From the NCBI GenBank assembly GCA_002395085.1, contig DGVV01000032.1, positions 1-21,169 on the forward strand: a stretch of 21,169 nucleotides of DNA, read 5' to 3'. The first letter of the stretch is position 1, and every line of letters starts with the position of its first letter. The notes under the pieces were generated by a model. The model searched no databases. It was not told the origin of the DNA and saw only the letters and a program-made list of their open reading frames with translations. The DNA comes from Ruminococcus sp. UBA4275 (lineage in GTDB: Bacteria; Bacillota; Clostridia; Oscillospirales; Ruminococcaceae). Below are positions 14,929 to 21,169 of this stretch, in pieces. A program made the translations under genes and the position numbers.

Positions 14929-16128
14929 ATGAACAAATTGCTCAAAACATCAGCATCCCTGCTTGCGCTGCTGACCGCCTGCGCGGCACTTCCTGCAATG
15001 CCCGCTGCGGCTGCGGAGAATTCCGAAGCAGCAGATGCGGCAGAGTATCCGGAATGGCTGCCGACTAGTTTTACCGAAGCTGTGGAACTGGCGCGTCAGC
15101 ACGGTCAGACTTATGTTGCAGATGGCTATGTCTGCACCCTGACGGTGATGAATGATTCTCCGCAGTACAGCTATGAGGAGGAAGTCTCCGATGAATCCCG
15201 CAAAGTGGGCGAGTGGAAATTTGCCTTCCCGATGCCGGAGGTGCTGGAGACGCACGAATTCCCCGATATTGATTCGGATGATGAAGCGGAAATGGAACGC
15301 TGCAATGAAATGAATACGTTCCTGAATCACTTCGATCTGGATACATACCGCCTGATGGACATTTCTTATTCTATTCACGTTTCACTTTACAGCGCAAAAG
15401 AGGCAGGCGATTTTACAGTCTCGCTCACAACAAGCTATGATGCGGATGATTCGCCCTATGTTGTGTTTGACGACGGTTCATGGGATTATACCGATGATCT
15501 GGAGTTTACAGTTACTCCGGACGGAACGGTCAAAGAAACCGATCTGTTCGGCTGGATGCCGGATTGCGAAGCGGAGTATGATGCATTCCTCGCAGCGAAC
15601 GGGAAGGTATCCGTGATGCACGGCTGCATTGTCTATCTTGGTGAAGTGTGTGAAGGCGCGTGCCTCAGCACGACTGCAAAGAAATCCGGCACGGGAGATG
15701 CCCAGTGCGTGGCGGAGTATGAGGTGGATTCGCTGCCGTACACCATTAACCGCATCGGCGGGGCAGGCAAAATTGTGCAGCTCTGGCAGCCGGTTGCTGC
15801 CGGCGATCTGGAGATTTCGTGGATTTATGGATCTGCTATGGAAGATGCGCCGCTGGAAGAAACCACTGTCAAATTCCAGATTACAGAAGGTCTTATGTAC
15901 GACGAGTATCGCATTAAAGTCAGCGGATCGCTGCTGGAAGGCGATGTCAACGGCGACGGAAAAGTGGGCGTATCGGATATTGTGCTGCTGCAAAGATACC
16001 TGTGCGGTGAGGCTCTCCCCGAAATGAAGGGCGACTTCAATGGCGACGACAACATCAACGCGGTTGATCTCACGCTGCTCAAGCAGTATCTGCTCAGCGC
16101 AAGAAATACCGGTCTTGCAATGAACTAA
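14929..16128 (+). CDS. Secreted dockerin-containing protein of unknown function
   Basis: A 399-residue exported protein. Residues 1-29 are a classic signal peptide (MNKLLK, hydrophobic core, AMPAAAA). Residues ~338-391 are a type I dockerin: two calcium-binding repeats, DVNGDGKVGVSDIVLLQRYL (Asp339, Asn341, Asp343, Asp350) and DFNGDDNINAVDLTLLKQYL (Asp369, Asn371, Asp373, Asp380). Dockerins plug proteins into cohesin-bearing scaffolds (cellulosomes) or cell-surface cohesins. The ~305 residues between are acidic, rich in Asp, Glu, Ser and Tyr. They look beta-rich, carry six scattered Cys (69, 125, 213, 233, 241, 245) plus Cys260, and match no carbohydrate-active family I recognise. The gene is monocistronic, with its own promoter and terminator. 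It could be a binding module, an inhibitor or a structural protein; I cannot say which. Confidence 0.88.
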   Translation: MNKLLKTSASLLALLTACAALPAMPAAAAENSEAADAAEYPEWLPTSFTEAVELARQHGQTYVADGYVCTLTVMNDSPQYSYEEEVSDESRKVGEWKFAFPMPEVLETHEFPDIDSDDEAEMERCNEMNTFLNHFDLDTYRLMDISYSIHVSLYSAKEAGDFTVSLTTSYDADDSPYVVFDDGSWDYTDDLEFTVTPDGTVKETDLFGWMPDCEAEYDAFLAANGKVSVMHGCIVYLGEVCEGACLSTTAKKSGTGDAQCVAEYEVDSLPYTINRIGGAGKIVQLWQPVAAGDLEISWIYGSAMEDAPLEETTVKFQITEGLMYDEYRIKVSGSLLEGDVNGDGKVGVSDIVLLQRYLCGEALPEMKGDFNGDDNINAVDLTLLKQYLLSARNTGLAMN

Positions 16129-16139
16129 TATAAAGCAGA

Positions 16140-16200
16140 CTCCGCTTTCGCGCTCAGCCGGCATGGTACACCGGCAGGAGCGGGGGAGCGGAGCCTTTTT
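16140..16200 (+). terminator. Terminator of the dockerin gene
   Basis: A nested hairpin starts 11 bases after the stop: CTCCGCT (16140-16146) with AGCGGAG (16187-16193), CGCTC with GAGCG, and GCCGG with CCGGC around a 9-base loop. It is followed by CC and five T (16196-16200). Confidence 0.85.
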
Positions 16201-16206
16201 GTGCAT

Positions 16207-16240
16207 GAAAACAGGCGGAGCGCCGGAGCGTTCCGCCTGT
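16207..16240 (-). terminator. Terminator of fba
   Basis: The 9-bp inverted repeat 16211-16219/16232-16240 lies 23 bases beyond the fba stop on the minus strand and ends in a short T-run (complement of A at 16208-16211). It sits back to back with the dockerin gene terminator between the two convergent genes. Confidence 0.75.
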
Positions 16241-16263
16241 CATTTTGTACGGATGTACGAAGA

Positions 16264-17127
16264 TTATGCCTTGCCGACAGAGCCGAACAGAGTCATCTTC
16301 TCCTCAACCTTGGCGCAGATAGCGTCGAAGCCCGGAGCGAGCAGCTTGCGCGGGTCGAAGCCCTTGCCCTGCTTATCCTTACCAGCCTCAATATAGCCTC
16401 TGGTTGCCTCAGCAAACACGAGCTGGCACTCAGTGTTGACGTTGATCTTTGCAACGCCGAGGGAGATTGCCTTCTTGATCTGATCGTCCGGAATACCGGT
16501 ACCGCCGTGCAGAACGAGCGGCATATCACCGACAGCCTTGTTGATCTTCTCAAGGGTATCGAAGCTCAGGCCTTCCCAGTTTGCCGGATAGACACCGTGG
16601 ATGTTACCGATGCCGGCAGCCAGGAAGTCAACGCCGAGGTCTGCGATCTGCTTGCACTCAGCGGGATCTGCGCACTCGCCCTTGCCGATGACGCCGTCCT
16701 CTTCGCCGCCGATTGCGCCGACCTCAGCCTCAATGGAGAGACCGAGCTGATGTGCGACATTGACCAGCTCCGTGGTCTTTGCGACGTTCTCGTCGATCGG
16801 GAAGTGAGAACCGTCGAACATGATCGAAGTGAAGCCAGCCTTGATGCACTTGTAGCAGCCGTCATAGGTGCCGTGATCGAGGTGCAGTGCGACCGGAACG
16901 GTGATGCCGAGGCACTCGTCCATTGCCTTGACCATCTGAGCGACGGTCTTGAAGCCGGTCATGTACTTGCCCGCGCCCTCGGAAACACCGAGAATGACCG
17001 GGGAATTCAGCTTCTGAGCGGTCAGCAGAACCGCCTTCGTCCATTCGAGGTTGTTGATGTTGAACTGACCGACAGCGTACTTGCCGTCTCTTGCCTTCTT
17101 CAGCATCTCTGTTGCAGATACCAGCAT
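16264..17127 (-). CDS. fba: Class II fructose-1,6-bisphosphate aldolase
   Basis: A 287-residue zinc-dependent aldolase that interconverts fructose-1,6-bisphosphate with dihydroxyacetone phosphate and glyceraldehyde-3-phosphate in glycolysis and gluconeogenesis. Visible active-site parts are LHLDHG with Asp84 and zinc ligand His85, SIEAEVG (131-137), GNIHGVY with His177, VLHGGTG with His207, and the phosphate-binding KINVNTE (227-233). The sequence matches the common bacterial fba subgroup. The related tagatose-bisphosphate aldolase shares these motifs, but the GNIHGVY form and isolated context favour fba. I chose the ATG at 17127, with AGGAGG seven bases upstream and MLVSATEML as the family start. 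An in-frame ATG at 17166 would place that site inside the gene. Codon choice looks biased, as expected for high expression. Confidence 0.93.
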   Translation of the reverse strand: MLVSATEMLKKARDGKYAVGQFNINNLEWTKAVLLTAQKLNSPVILGVSEGAGKYMTGFKTVAQMVKAMDECLGITVPVALHLDHGTYDGCYKCIKAGFTSIMFDGSHFPIDENVAKTTELVNVAHQLGLSIEAEVGAIGGEEDGVIGKGECADPAECKQIADLGVDFLAAGIGNIHGVYPANWEGLSFDTLEKINKAVGDMPLVLHGGTGIPDDQIKKAISLGVAKINVNTECQLVFAEATRGYIEAGKDKQGKGFDPRKLLAPGFDAICAKVEEKMTLFGSVGKA

Positions 17128-17199
17128 GATTGTTCCTCCTAAAATGGTAAATTTCATTGGTGGCACGATAATCTTTGGAGGTTACCGTTTCCAAACTCT

Positions 17200-17228
17200 A
17201 TTATACACGATTTCGGGCAAAAAAGCAA
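17200..17228 (-). promoter_or_regulatory. Sigma-A promoter of fba
   Basis: On the minus strand TTGCTT (17223-17228) and TATAAT (17200-17205) are 17 bases apart, ~73 bases before the aldolase start. The site lies in the 215-base divergent gap shared with spoIIR. Confidence 0.75.
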
Positions 17229-17286
17229 TAGGCATTGTGAAAAAAGTGACAGAGTACAGGAATTTCCGCAAAATGCAGGTGCATTT

Positions 17287-17314
17287 GTATAAATCTTGCG
17301 ATGCGCGGCAGAAT
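17287..17314 (+). promoter_or_regulatory. Possible sigma-F-type promoter of spoIIR
   Basis: GTATA (17287-17291) and CGGCAGAAT (17306-17314) resemble the sigma-F -35 (GYATA) and -10 (GGNNANANT) elements, 14 bases apart, 29 bases upstream of spoIIR. The first -10 base and the spacer are off consensus. No good sigma-A promoter is seen in this direction, and spoIIR is a sigma-F gene in Bacillus subtilis. This is a weak candidate. Confidence 0.25.
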
Positions 17315-17342
17315 GAGATGCAGAAAGGCAGGCGAACAGTAC

Positions 17343-17966
17343 ATGAAAACGGGAATCGGGATGATTGCGGTGCTGGCAGCAGCGGTCTGCGCGGCAAATC
17401 TGATGCAGACAGCGCAGGATTTGCGGACAGTGGAGCAGAGTGTGATCCGGCTGCATATTCGTGCAAATTCTGACAGCACAGCAGATCAGACGGTGAAGCT
17501 GGCGGTGCGCGATGCACTGCTGGAACACGCGGCGGAATGGATGCCGCAGGAGGGCGATCCGGAGGCGCGGTGCAGGGCTTTGCAGGGGCATTTGCCGGAG
17601 ATGCAGGAGACGGCGCGTGCAGCGCTGAATGCGGCTGGCTGCGGCGATGCGGTGTCGGTGTCGTTCGGGGAGACAGCTTTTCCTGCGCGGGAATACGGCG
17701 CGGTCACATTGCCTGCGGGGACATACAGGGCGGTGCGCGTGGAGATTGGCAGCGGGGAAGGGCAGAACTGGTGGTGTGTGATGTATCCGGCGATGTGCGT
17801 ACCGGCAGCGGCGGAGAATGCGGCAGAGGAAACGCTGTCAGGCGGGGCGCTGGAGATTGTGACGCAGCCGGAGAAATATGAAGTGCGCCTGAAATGTGTG
17901 GAGGTCTGGCGCGCGGTGGTCAGGCGAATCCGGACGGCATCTGCGGAGATGGGAGGAGGAATCTGA
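17343..17966 (+). CDS. spoIIR: Stage II sporulation protein R
   Basis: A 207-residue exported signalling protein of endospore formation. In Bacillus it is made in the forespore under sigma-F, is secreted into the intermembrane space and triggers SpoIIGA to cleave pro-sigma-E in the mother cell. Residues 1-21 form a signal peptide or anchor (MKTGIGMIAVLAAAVCAANL). The family hallmarks follow: SVIRLHIRANSDS (33-45), DQTVKLAVRDALL (48-60), AGTYRAVRVEIGSGEGQNWWCVMYP (starting ~125) and the C-terminal YEVRLKCVEVW. Two Cys (145, 152) are conserved in position with the WWCV..P..C pattern. I chose the ATG at 17343, preceded by GAAAGGCAGG; an in-frame ATG at 17301 would overlap the putative promoter. 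It is a single-gene unit divergent from fba. Confidence 0.9.
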   Translation: MKTGIGMIAVLAAAVCAANLMQTAQDLRTVEQSVIRLHIRANSDSTADQTVKLAVRDALLEHAAEWMPQEGDPEARCRALQGHLPEMQETARAALNAAGCGDAVSVSFGETAFPAREYGAVTLPAGTYRAVRVEIGSGEGQNWWCVMYPAMCVPAAAENAAEETLSGGALEIVTQPEKYEVRLKCVEVWRAVVRRIRTASAEMGGGI

Positions 17967-18052
17967 CGATTGCATTCCGGTGATCATGCGGAGAGACCGC
18001 CCCTCCGTCTGCTGCACGGACACCGCTCCTTTCAGGGAATAGCGGAATAAAG

Positions 18053-18086
18053 AATTCCCGCCGCAGCCGGAGCCGCAGCGGGAATT
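18053..18086 (-). terminator. Terminator of pckG (possibly bidirectional)
   Basis: A perfect 9-bp stem (AATTCCCGC at 18053-18061, GCGGGAATT at 18078-18086) with a GC-rich loop lies 13 bases beyond the pckG stop. CTTTATT follows on the minus strand. It also lies ~90 bases after spoIIR and may serve both convergent genes. The 17967-18052 stretch has only a weak CCGCT/AGCGG hairpin near 18023-18045. Confidence 0.7.
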
Positions 18087-18099
18087 TGCATCAGAAGAA

Positions 18100-19935
18100 T
18101 TACTTGTTGAGGTTTGCCTCGATCTTGTCAAGAACGCCGTACAGAGCCTGCGGGATCTTGCCGCCCTTTGCAGCAATATCGTCGTTGTAGTATCTGCGCA
18201 TCTCGACGATTTCCTTCTTCCAGAGGTCGGTATCAACTGCGAGCAGCTCCTTCATGGTGTCGAGGGTGACCTCGTCCTCCAGACCTGCAATGTTGATATC
18301 CTCCGGCTTCGGCAGGTAGCCGATCGGGGTCTCAACTGCATCGACCGTGCCTTCGCAGCGCTTGATGATCCAGTCGAGGACTCTCATGTTGTCGCCGAAG
18401 CCCGGCCACATGAAGTGACCCTCAGCATCCTTCTTGAACCAGTTGACGTTGAAGATCTTCGGAGCCTTGTCACCGAGGATCTCGCCCATCTCGAGCCAGT
18501 GTGCCCAGTAGTCACCGACATTGTAACCGATGAACGGCTTCATAGCCATCGGGTCATGACGCAGAACGCCGACTGCACCCGTTGCGGCTGCGGTGGTCTC
18601 AGAGGAAACTGCGGAGCCCATGTAGGTACCGTGCGTCCAGTCGAAGGACTGATAGACCAGCGGGGTGGTGGAAGCACGTCTGCCGCCGAAGATGATTGCG
18701 GAGATCGGCACACCGTTCGGGTTGTTGAACTCAGGGCTGATGCACGGGCAGTTGACAGCCGGTGCAGTGAAGCGGCTGTTCGGATGTGCCAGCGTGAGGT
18801 GCTTGCCGTTTGCGTCAAGCTGAGCGCAGTACTCCGGACCATTGACCTTTGCGCCCTTCCACTCGGTTGCATCGACCGGCGGCTCCTTGGTGAGGGACTC
18901 CCACCACGGGGTATTGTCGGAGTTGTCGATTGCAACGTTGGTGAAGATTGCGTTCTTCTTGGTAGATGCGAGTGCATTGTAGTTGGACTTCTCGTTGGTG
19001 CCGGGTGCGACGCCGAAGAAGCCAGCCTCCGGGTTGATGGCATAGAGTCTGCCGTCCGGACCGGGCTTGAGCCACGCGATGTCATCACCGACGGTGAAGA
19101 CCTTGTAGCCGGCCTTGCGGTAGCCTTCCGGCGGGATCAGCATAGCGAGGTTGGTCTTGCCGCAGGCAGACGGGAATGCAGCACAGATGTACTTGGTATC
19201 GCCGTCCGGCTTCTGGAGACCGAGGATGAGCATATGCTCAGCCATCCAGCCCTCGTTCTTTGCCTGATAGGAAGCGATGCGGAGTGCAAAGCACTTCTTG
19301 CCGAGCAGAACGTTGCCGCCGTAAGCGGAGTTGATCGACCAGATGGTGTTGTCCTCCGGGAACTGCACGATGTAGCGGTTTTCCGGATCGACATCTGCCT
19401 TCGAGTGCAGACCGCGGACGAAGTCATTGGAGACATCACCGAGGTTCTCGAAAGCCTGCGTACCCATACGGGTCATGATGTTCATATTGAGAACGACATA
19501 GATGGAATCGGTGACCTCAACGCCGACCTTTGCGAGCGGAGAGCCGATCGGGCCCATGCTGTACGGGATGACATACATGGTTCTGCCCTTCATGACGCCG
19601 TCATAGAGCGGAGTCAGCTTTGCATACATTTCCTTCGGATCCATCCAGTTGTTGGTCGGACCTGCGTCCTCCTTCTTGCGGGAGCAGATGAAGGTTCTGT
19701 CCTCGACGCGCGCGACGTCGTTGGGACGGGTACGGTGATAGAGGCAGCCGGGGAATTTCTCCTCGTTCATGTGATAGAGCTTATCGGGGTGACCGTCCGG
19801 AAGCGAGGTGACCTCCTCAGTGAGCTGATCGAGCTGTTCCTTGGAACCGTCGATCCAGACCACCTGATCCGGCTTGCAGAGTGCGATCATTTCATCGACC
19901 CACTTGTTGACATTCGGGTTCTTTGTCAGAGACAT
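18100..19935 (-). CDS. pckG: Phosphoenolpyruvate carboxykinase (GTP)
   Basis: A 611-residue GTP-type PEP carboxykinase that interconverts oxaloacetate plus GTP with phosphoenolpyruvate, GDP and CO2. The P-loop AAFPSACGKTN (252-262) includes the reactive Cys258 typical of the GTP class, and the metal-binding GDDIAW is at 283-288. PYSMGPIGSP (124-133) and FGGRRASTTPLV are further class signatures. The ATP-type enzyme common in bacteria is unrelated in these motifs. In fermentative anaerobes it often runs towards oxaloacetate to feed succinate formation, but direction here is inference. The length is full. The start has AGGAGG eight bases upstream and a full-consensus promoter. Transcribed alone, with its own terminator. 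It is neighbour to gdhA and near fba, linking carbon and amino-nitrogen metabolism. Confidence 0.95.
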   Translation of the reverse strand: MSLTKNPNVNKWVDEMIALCKPDQVVWIDGSKEQLDQLTEEVTSLPDGHPDKLYHMNEEKFPGCLYHRTRPNDVARVEDRTFICSRKKEDAGPTNNWMDPKEMYAKLTPLYDGVMKGRTMYVIPYSMGPIGSPLAKVGVEVTDSIYVVLNMNIMTRMGTQAFENLGDVSNDFVRGLHSKADVDPENRYIVQFPEDNTIWSINSAYGGNVLLGKKCFALRIASYQAKNEGWMAEHMLILGLQKPDGDTKYICAAFPSACGKTNLAMLIPPEGYRKAGYKVFTVGDDIAWLKPGPDGRLYAINPEAGFFGVAPGTNEKSNYNALASTKKNAIFTNVAIDNSDNTPWWESLTKEPPVDATEWKGAKVNGPEYCAQLDANGKHLTLAHPNSRFTAPAVNCPCISPEFNNPNGVPISAIIFGGRRASTTPLVYQSFDWTHGTYMGSAVSSETTAAATGAVGVLRHDPMAMKPFIGYNVGDYWAHWLEMGEILGDKAPKIFNVNWFKKDAEGHFMWPGFGDNMRVLDWIIKRCEGTVDAVETPIGYLPKPEDINIAGLEDEVTLDTMKELLAVDTDLWKKEIVEMRRYYNDDIAAKGGKIPQALYGVLDKIEANLNK

Positions 19936-19963
19936 ATTGCAGACCTCCTAGTGAATTTGAAAT

Positions 19964-19989
19964 ACTGTGGGTATAAGATAACCCATAGT
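19964..19989. promoter_or_regulatory. Imperfect palindrome at the start of the pckG transcript
   Basis: ACTGTGGGT (19964-19972) and ACCCATAGT (19981-19989) are inverted with one mismatch around an 8-base centre. A further CCATAGT repeats at 19992-19998. The site begins within about ten bases of the expected transcription start, where a repressor operator or a leader hairpin could act. The regulator is unknown. Confidence 0.35.
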
Positions 19990-20001
19990 TTCCATAGTAT
20001 C

Positions 20002-20030
20002 ATTATACGTGAAAAGGGGAAAAATGTCAA
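20002..20030 (-). promoter_or_regulatory. Consensus sigma-A promoter of pckG
   Basis: On the minus strand TTGACA (20025-20030), 17 bases and TATAAT (20002-20007) match the consensus fully, ~67 bases before the start codon. This points to strong expression. Confidence 0.9.
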
Positions 20031-20086
20031 GTCTCCGCGTGTGTTTTTTTTATGAAAATCTGCCGGACAAAACGACGCAGATGCAC

Positions 20087-20121
20087 AAAAAGACCCGATC
20101 GGACAAACCGGTCGGGTCTTT
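20087..20121 (-). terminator. Intrinsic terminator of gdhA
   Basis: A 14-bp inverted repeat (20089-20102 and 20108-20121, one mismatch) with a five-base loop stands 33 bases beyond the gdhA stop. On the minus strand it runs into five T (complement of 20087-20091). Confidence 0.9.
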
Positions 20122-20154
20122 GTATCGGGAATGGATGCGGAACGGATGCGCAGA

Positions 20155-21169
20155 TTACACGCAGCCCTGAGCCTTCATTGCCTCAGCAACCTTCAGGAAG
20201 CCGGCAATGTTTGCACCTGCAACGAGGTCATCACCGAGGCCGTAGGTGTTTGCAGCCTTGATGGATGCATCGAAGATATTCTTCATGATGGTCTTCAGCT
20301 TCTCATCGACTTCCTCAGCAGTCCAGTTGTAACGCATGGAGTTCTGGGACATTTCCAGACCGGAAACGGACACGCCGCCTGCGTTGACAGCCTTGGAAGG
20401 AGCAACGATGATGCCTGCTGCCTTCAGCATAGCAATTGCCTCATTGGTGGTCGGCATATTGGAGACCTCGACATAGTACTTGATGTTGTTGTCGATGATC
20501 TTCTTGGCATCCTCTTCGAGAACCTCGTTCTGACGTGCGCAAGGCATGATGATGTCAACCTTTCTGCCCCACGGCTTCTCGCCCGGGAAGAACTCGCAGC
20601 CGAACTTGTCAGCATAGGGCTTGACGTGCATCGGATCAGTTGCTCTCATCTCGAGCATGAAGTTGATCTTCTCCTCGGTGATGACGCCGTCCGGATCGTA
20701 CACATAGCCATCCGGGCCGGAGAGGGTGACGACCTTTGCGCCAAGCTCAGCAGCCTTCTTCGCAGTACCCCAAGCGACGTTGCCGAAGCCGGAGATTGCG
20801 ATGGTCTTGCCCTTAATGTCATCCTTGAAGTAGTTGAGCATATTCTCGACGTAGTACACAGCGCCGTAACCGGTTGCTTCCGGACGGATCAGAGAACCGC
20901 CGAACTCCATGTTCTTACCGGTGAGAACGCCGGAGAACTCGTTCTTCAGTCTCTTGTACTGGCCGAACAGATAGCCGATCTCTCTGCCGCCGACGCCCAT
21001 GTCACCAGCCGGAACGTCGAGGTTCGGACCGATGTGGCGGTACAGCTCCGTCATGAAGCTCTGGCAGAAACGCATGACCTCAGCATCGGACTTGCCGGCA
21101 GGATCGAAGTCAGAACCGCCCTTGCCGCCGCCCATCGGGAGGGAGGTCAGGGAGTTCTTGAAGATCTGC
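20155..21169 (-). CDS. gdhA: Glutamate dehydrogenase, 5' end cut by window
   Basis: This hexameric-type glutamate dehydrogenase converts 2-oxoglutarate and ammonium to glutamate with NAD(P)H. 337 residues are visible. The frame stays open to the window edge and begins with QIFKNSLTSLPMGGGKGG, an internal conserved stretch with a substrate-binding Lys, so about 110 N-terminal residues of the usual ~445 are missing. The Met at 21135 in LPMGGGKGG is not the start. Other signatures are VPAGDMGVGGREIGYLFGQY, the Rossmann turn SGFGNVAWGTA, PCARQNE, and the C-terminal APSKAVNAGGVSVSGLEMSQN. The length and type match the NADP-linked, ammonium-assimilating enzymes, though cofactor choice cannot be fixed by eye. 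It ends in its own terminator, upstream of the pckG promoter. Confidence 0.94.
   Translation of the reverse strand, partial: QIFKNSLTSLPMGGGKGGSDFDPAGKSDAEVMRFCQSFMTELYRHIGPNLDVPAGDMGVGGREIGYLFGQYKRLKNEFSGVLTGKNMEFGGSLIRPEATGYGAVYYVENMLNYFKDDIKGKTIAISGFGNVAWGTAKKAAELGAKVVTLSGPDGYVYDPDGVITEEKINFMLEMRATDPMHVKPYADKFGCEFFPGEKPWGRKVDIIMPCARQNEVLEEDAKKIIDNNIKYYVEVSNMPTTNEAIAMLKAAGIIVAPSKAVNAGGVSVSGLEMSQNSMRYNWTAEEVDEKLKTIMKNIFDASIKAANTYGLGDDLVAGANIAGFLKVAEAMKAQGCV

Noticed and set aside
18415..20055. Long plus-strand open frame (546 codons) opposite pckG
   Set aside because: Antisense shadow of the PEP carboxykinase gene, whose motifs, start site and promoter are unambiguous. No family match and no start signals on the plus strand.

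Overview
The window looks like chromosome of a Gram-positive, spore-forming, fibre-degrading gut anaerobe of the Ruminococcus/Oscillospiraceae type (Bacillota). The evidence is a secreted protein with a C-terminal type I dockerin, a spoIIR sporulation gene, a SleB-type wall hydrolase, a GH31 alpha-xylosidase, a GTP-type PEP carboxykinase, AGGAGG-type ribosome binding sites, and several near-consensus sigma-A promoters (TTGACA-N17-TATAAT). The genus is inferred from gene content only. There are 18 protein genes, one of them cut by the window edge. I saw no rRNA, tRNA, CRISPR array, transposase or phage gene. No gene-free stretch exceeds 300 bases; the longest is the ~295-base divergent region at 7200-7494.

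Layout. 87-6175 (minus): one probable operon reading yicI (alpha-xylosidase), a PH-domain protein with a metal-ligand-rich tail, an FkbM methyltransferase, a DUF3267 membrane metalloprotease-like protein, and cca, from a good promoter at 6226-6254 to a hairpin at 43-88. 6333-7199 (minus): a secreted Thr-rich SleB-family hydrolase with its own promoter and terminator. 7495-11573 (plus): a tight five-gene run of cysE, an OmpR-type response regulator, its histidine kinase, a small SF0329-like protein and rnz, behind a consensus promoter. 11667-14677 (plus): a GlnPQ-type amino-acid ABC importer, with two near-identical substrate-binding domains fused to the permease, plus its ATPase. 14929-16128 (plus): a secreted dockerin protein with no recognised domain upstream of the dockerin. 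16264-17127 (minus): fba; 17343-17966 (plus): spoIIR, divergent from fba. 18100-19935 (minus): pckG; 20155-21169 (minus): gdhA, whose first codons lie beyond the window.

How the genes fit together: fba, pckG and gdhA are core carbon and nitrogen metabolism, each with its own terminator, and fba and pckG have strong promoters. The xylosidase and dockerin protein fit plant-polysaccharide use. cysE (O-acetylserine synthesis) and the amino-acid importer fit sulfur and amino-acid supply. spoIIR belongs to the sigma-F to sigma-E sporulation checkpoint.

No clearly new system is evident. The most interesting items are a dispersed hairpin repeat present at both ends of the first two thirds of the window (positions 6-34 and 14688-14754), the recent tandem duplication inside the importer gene, the unexplained dockerin protein, the metal-ligand tail on the PH protein, and palindromes in the sleB/cysE divergent promoter region.
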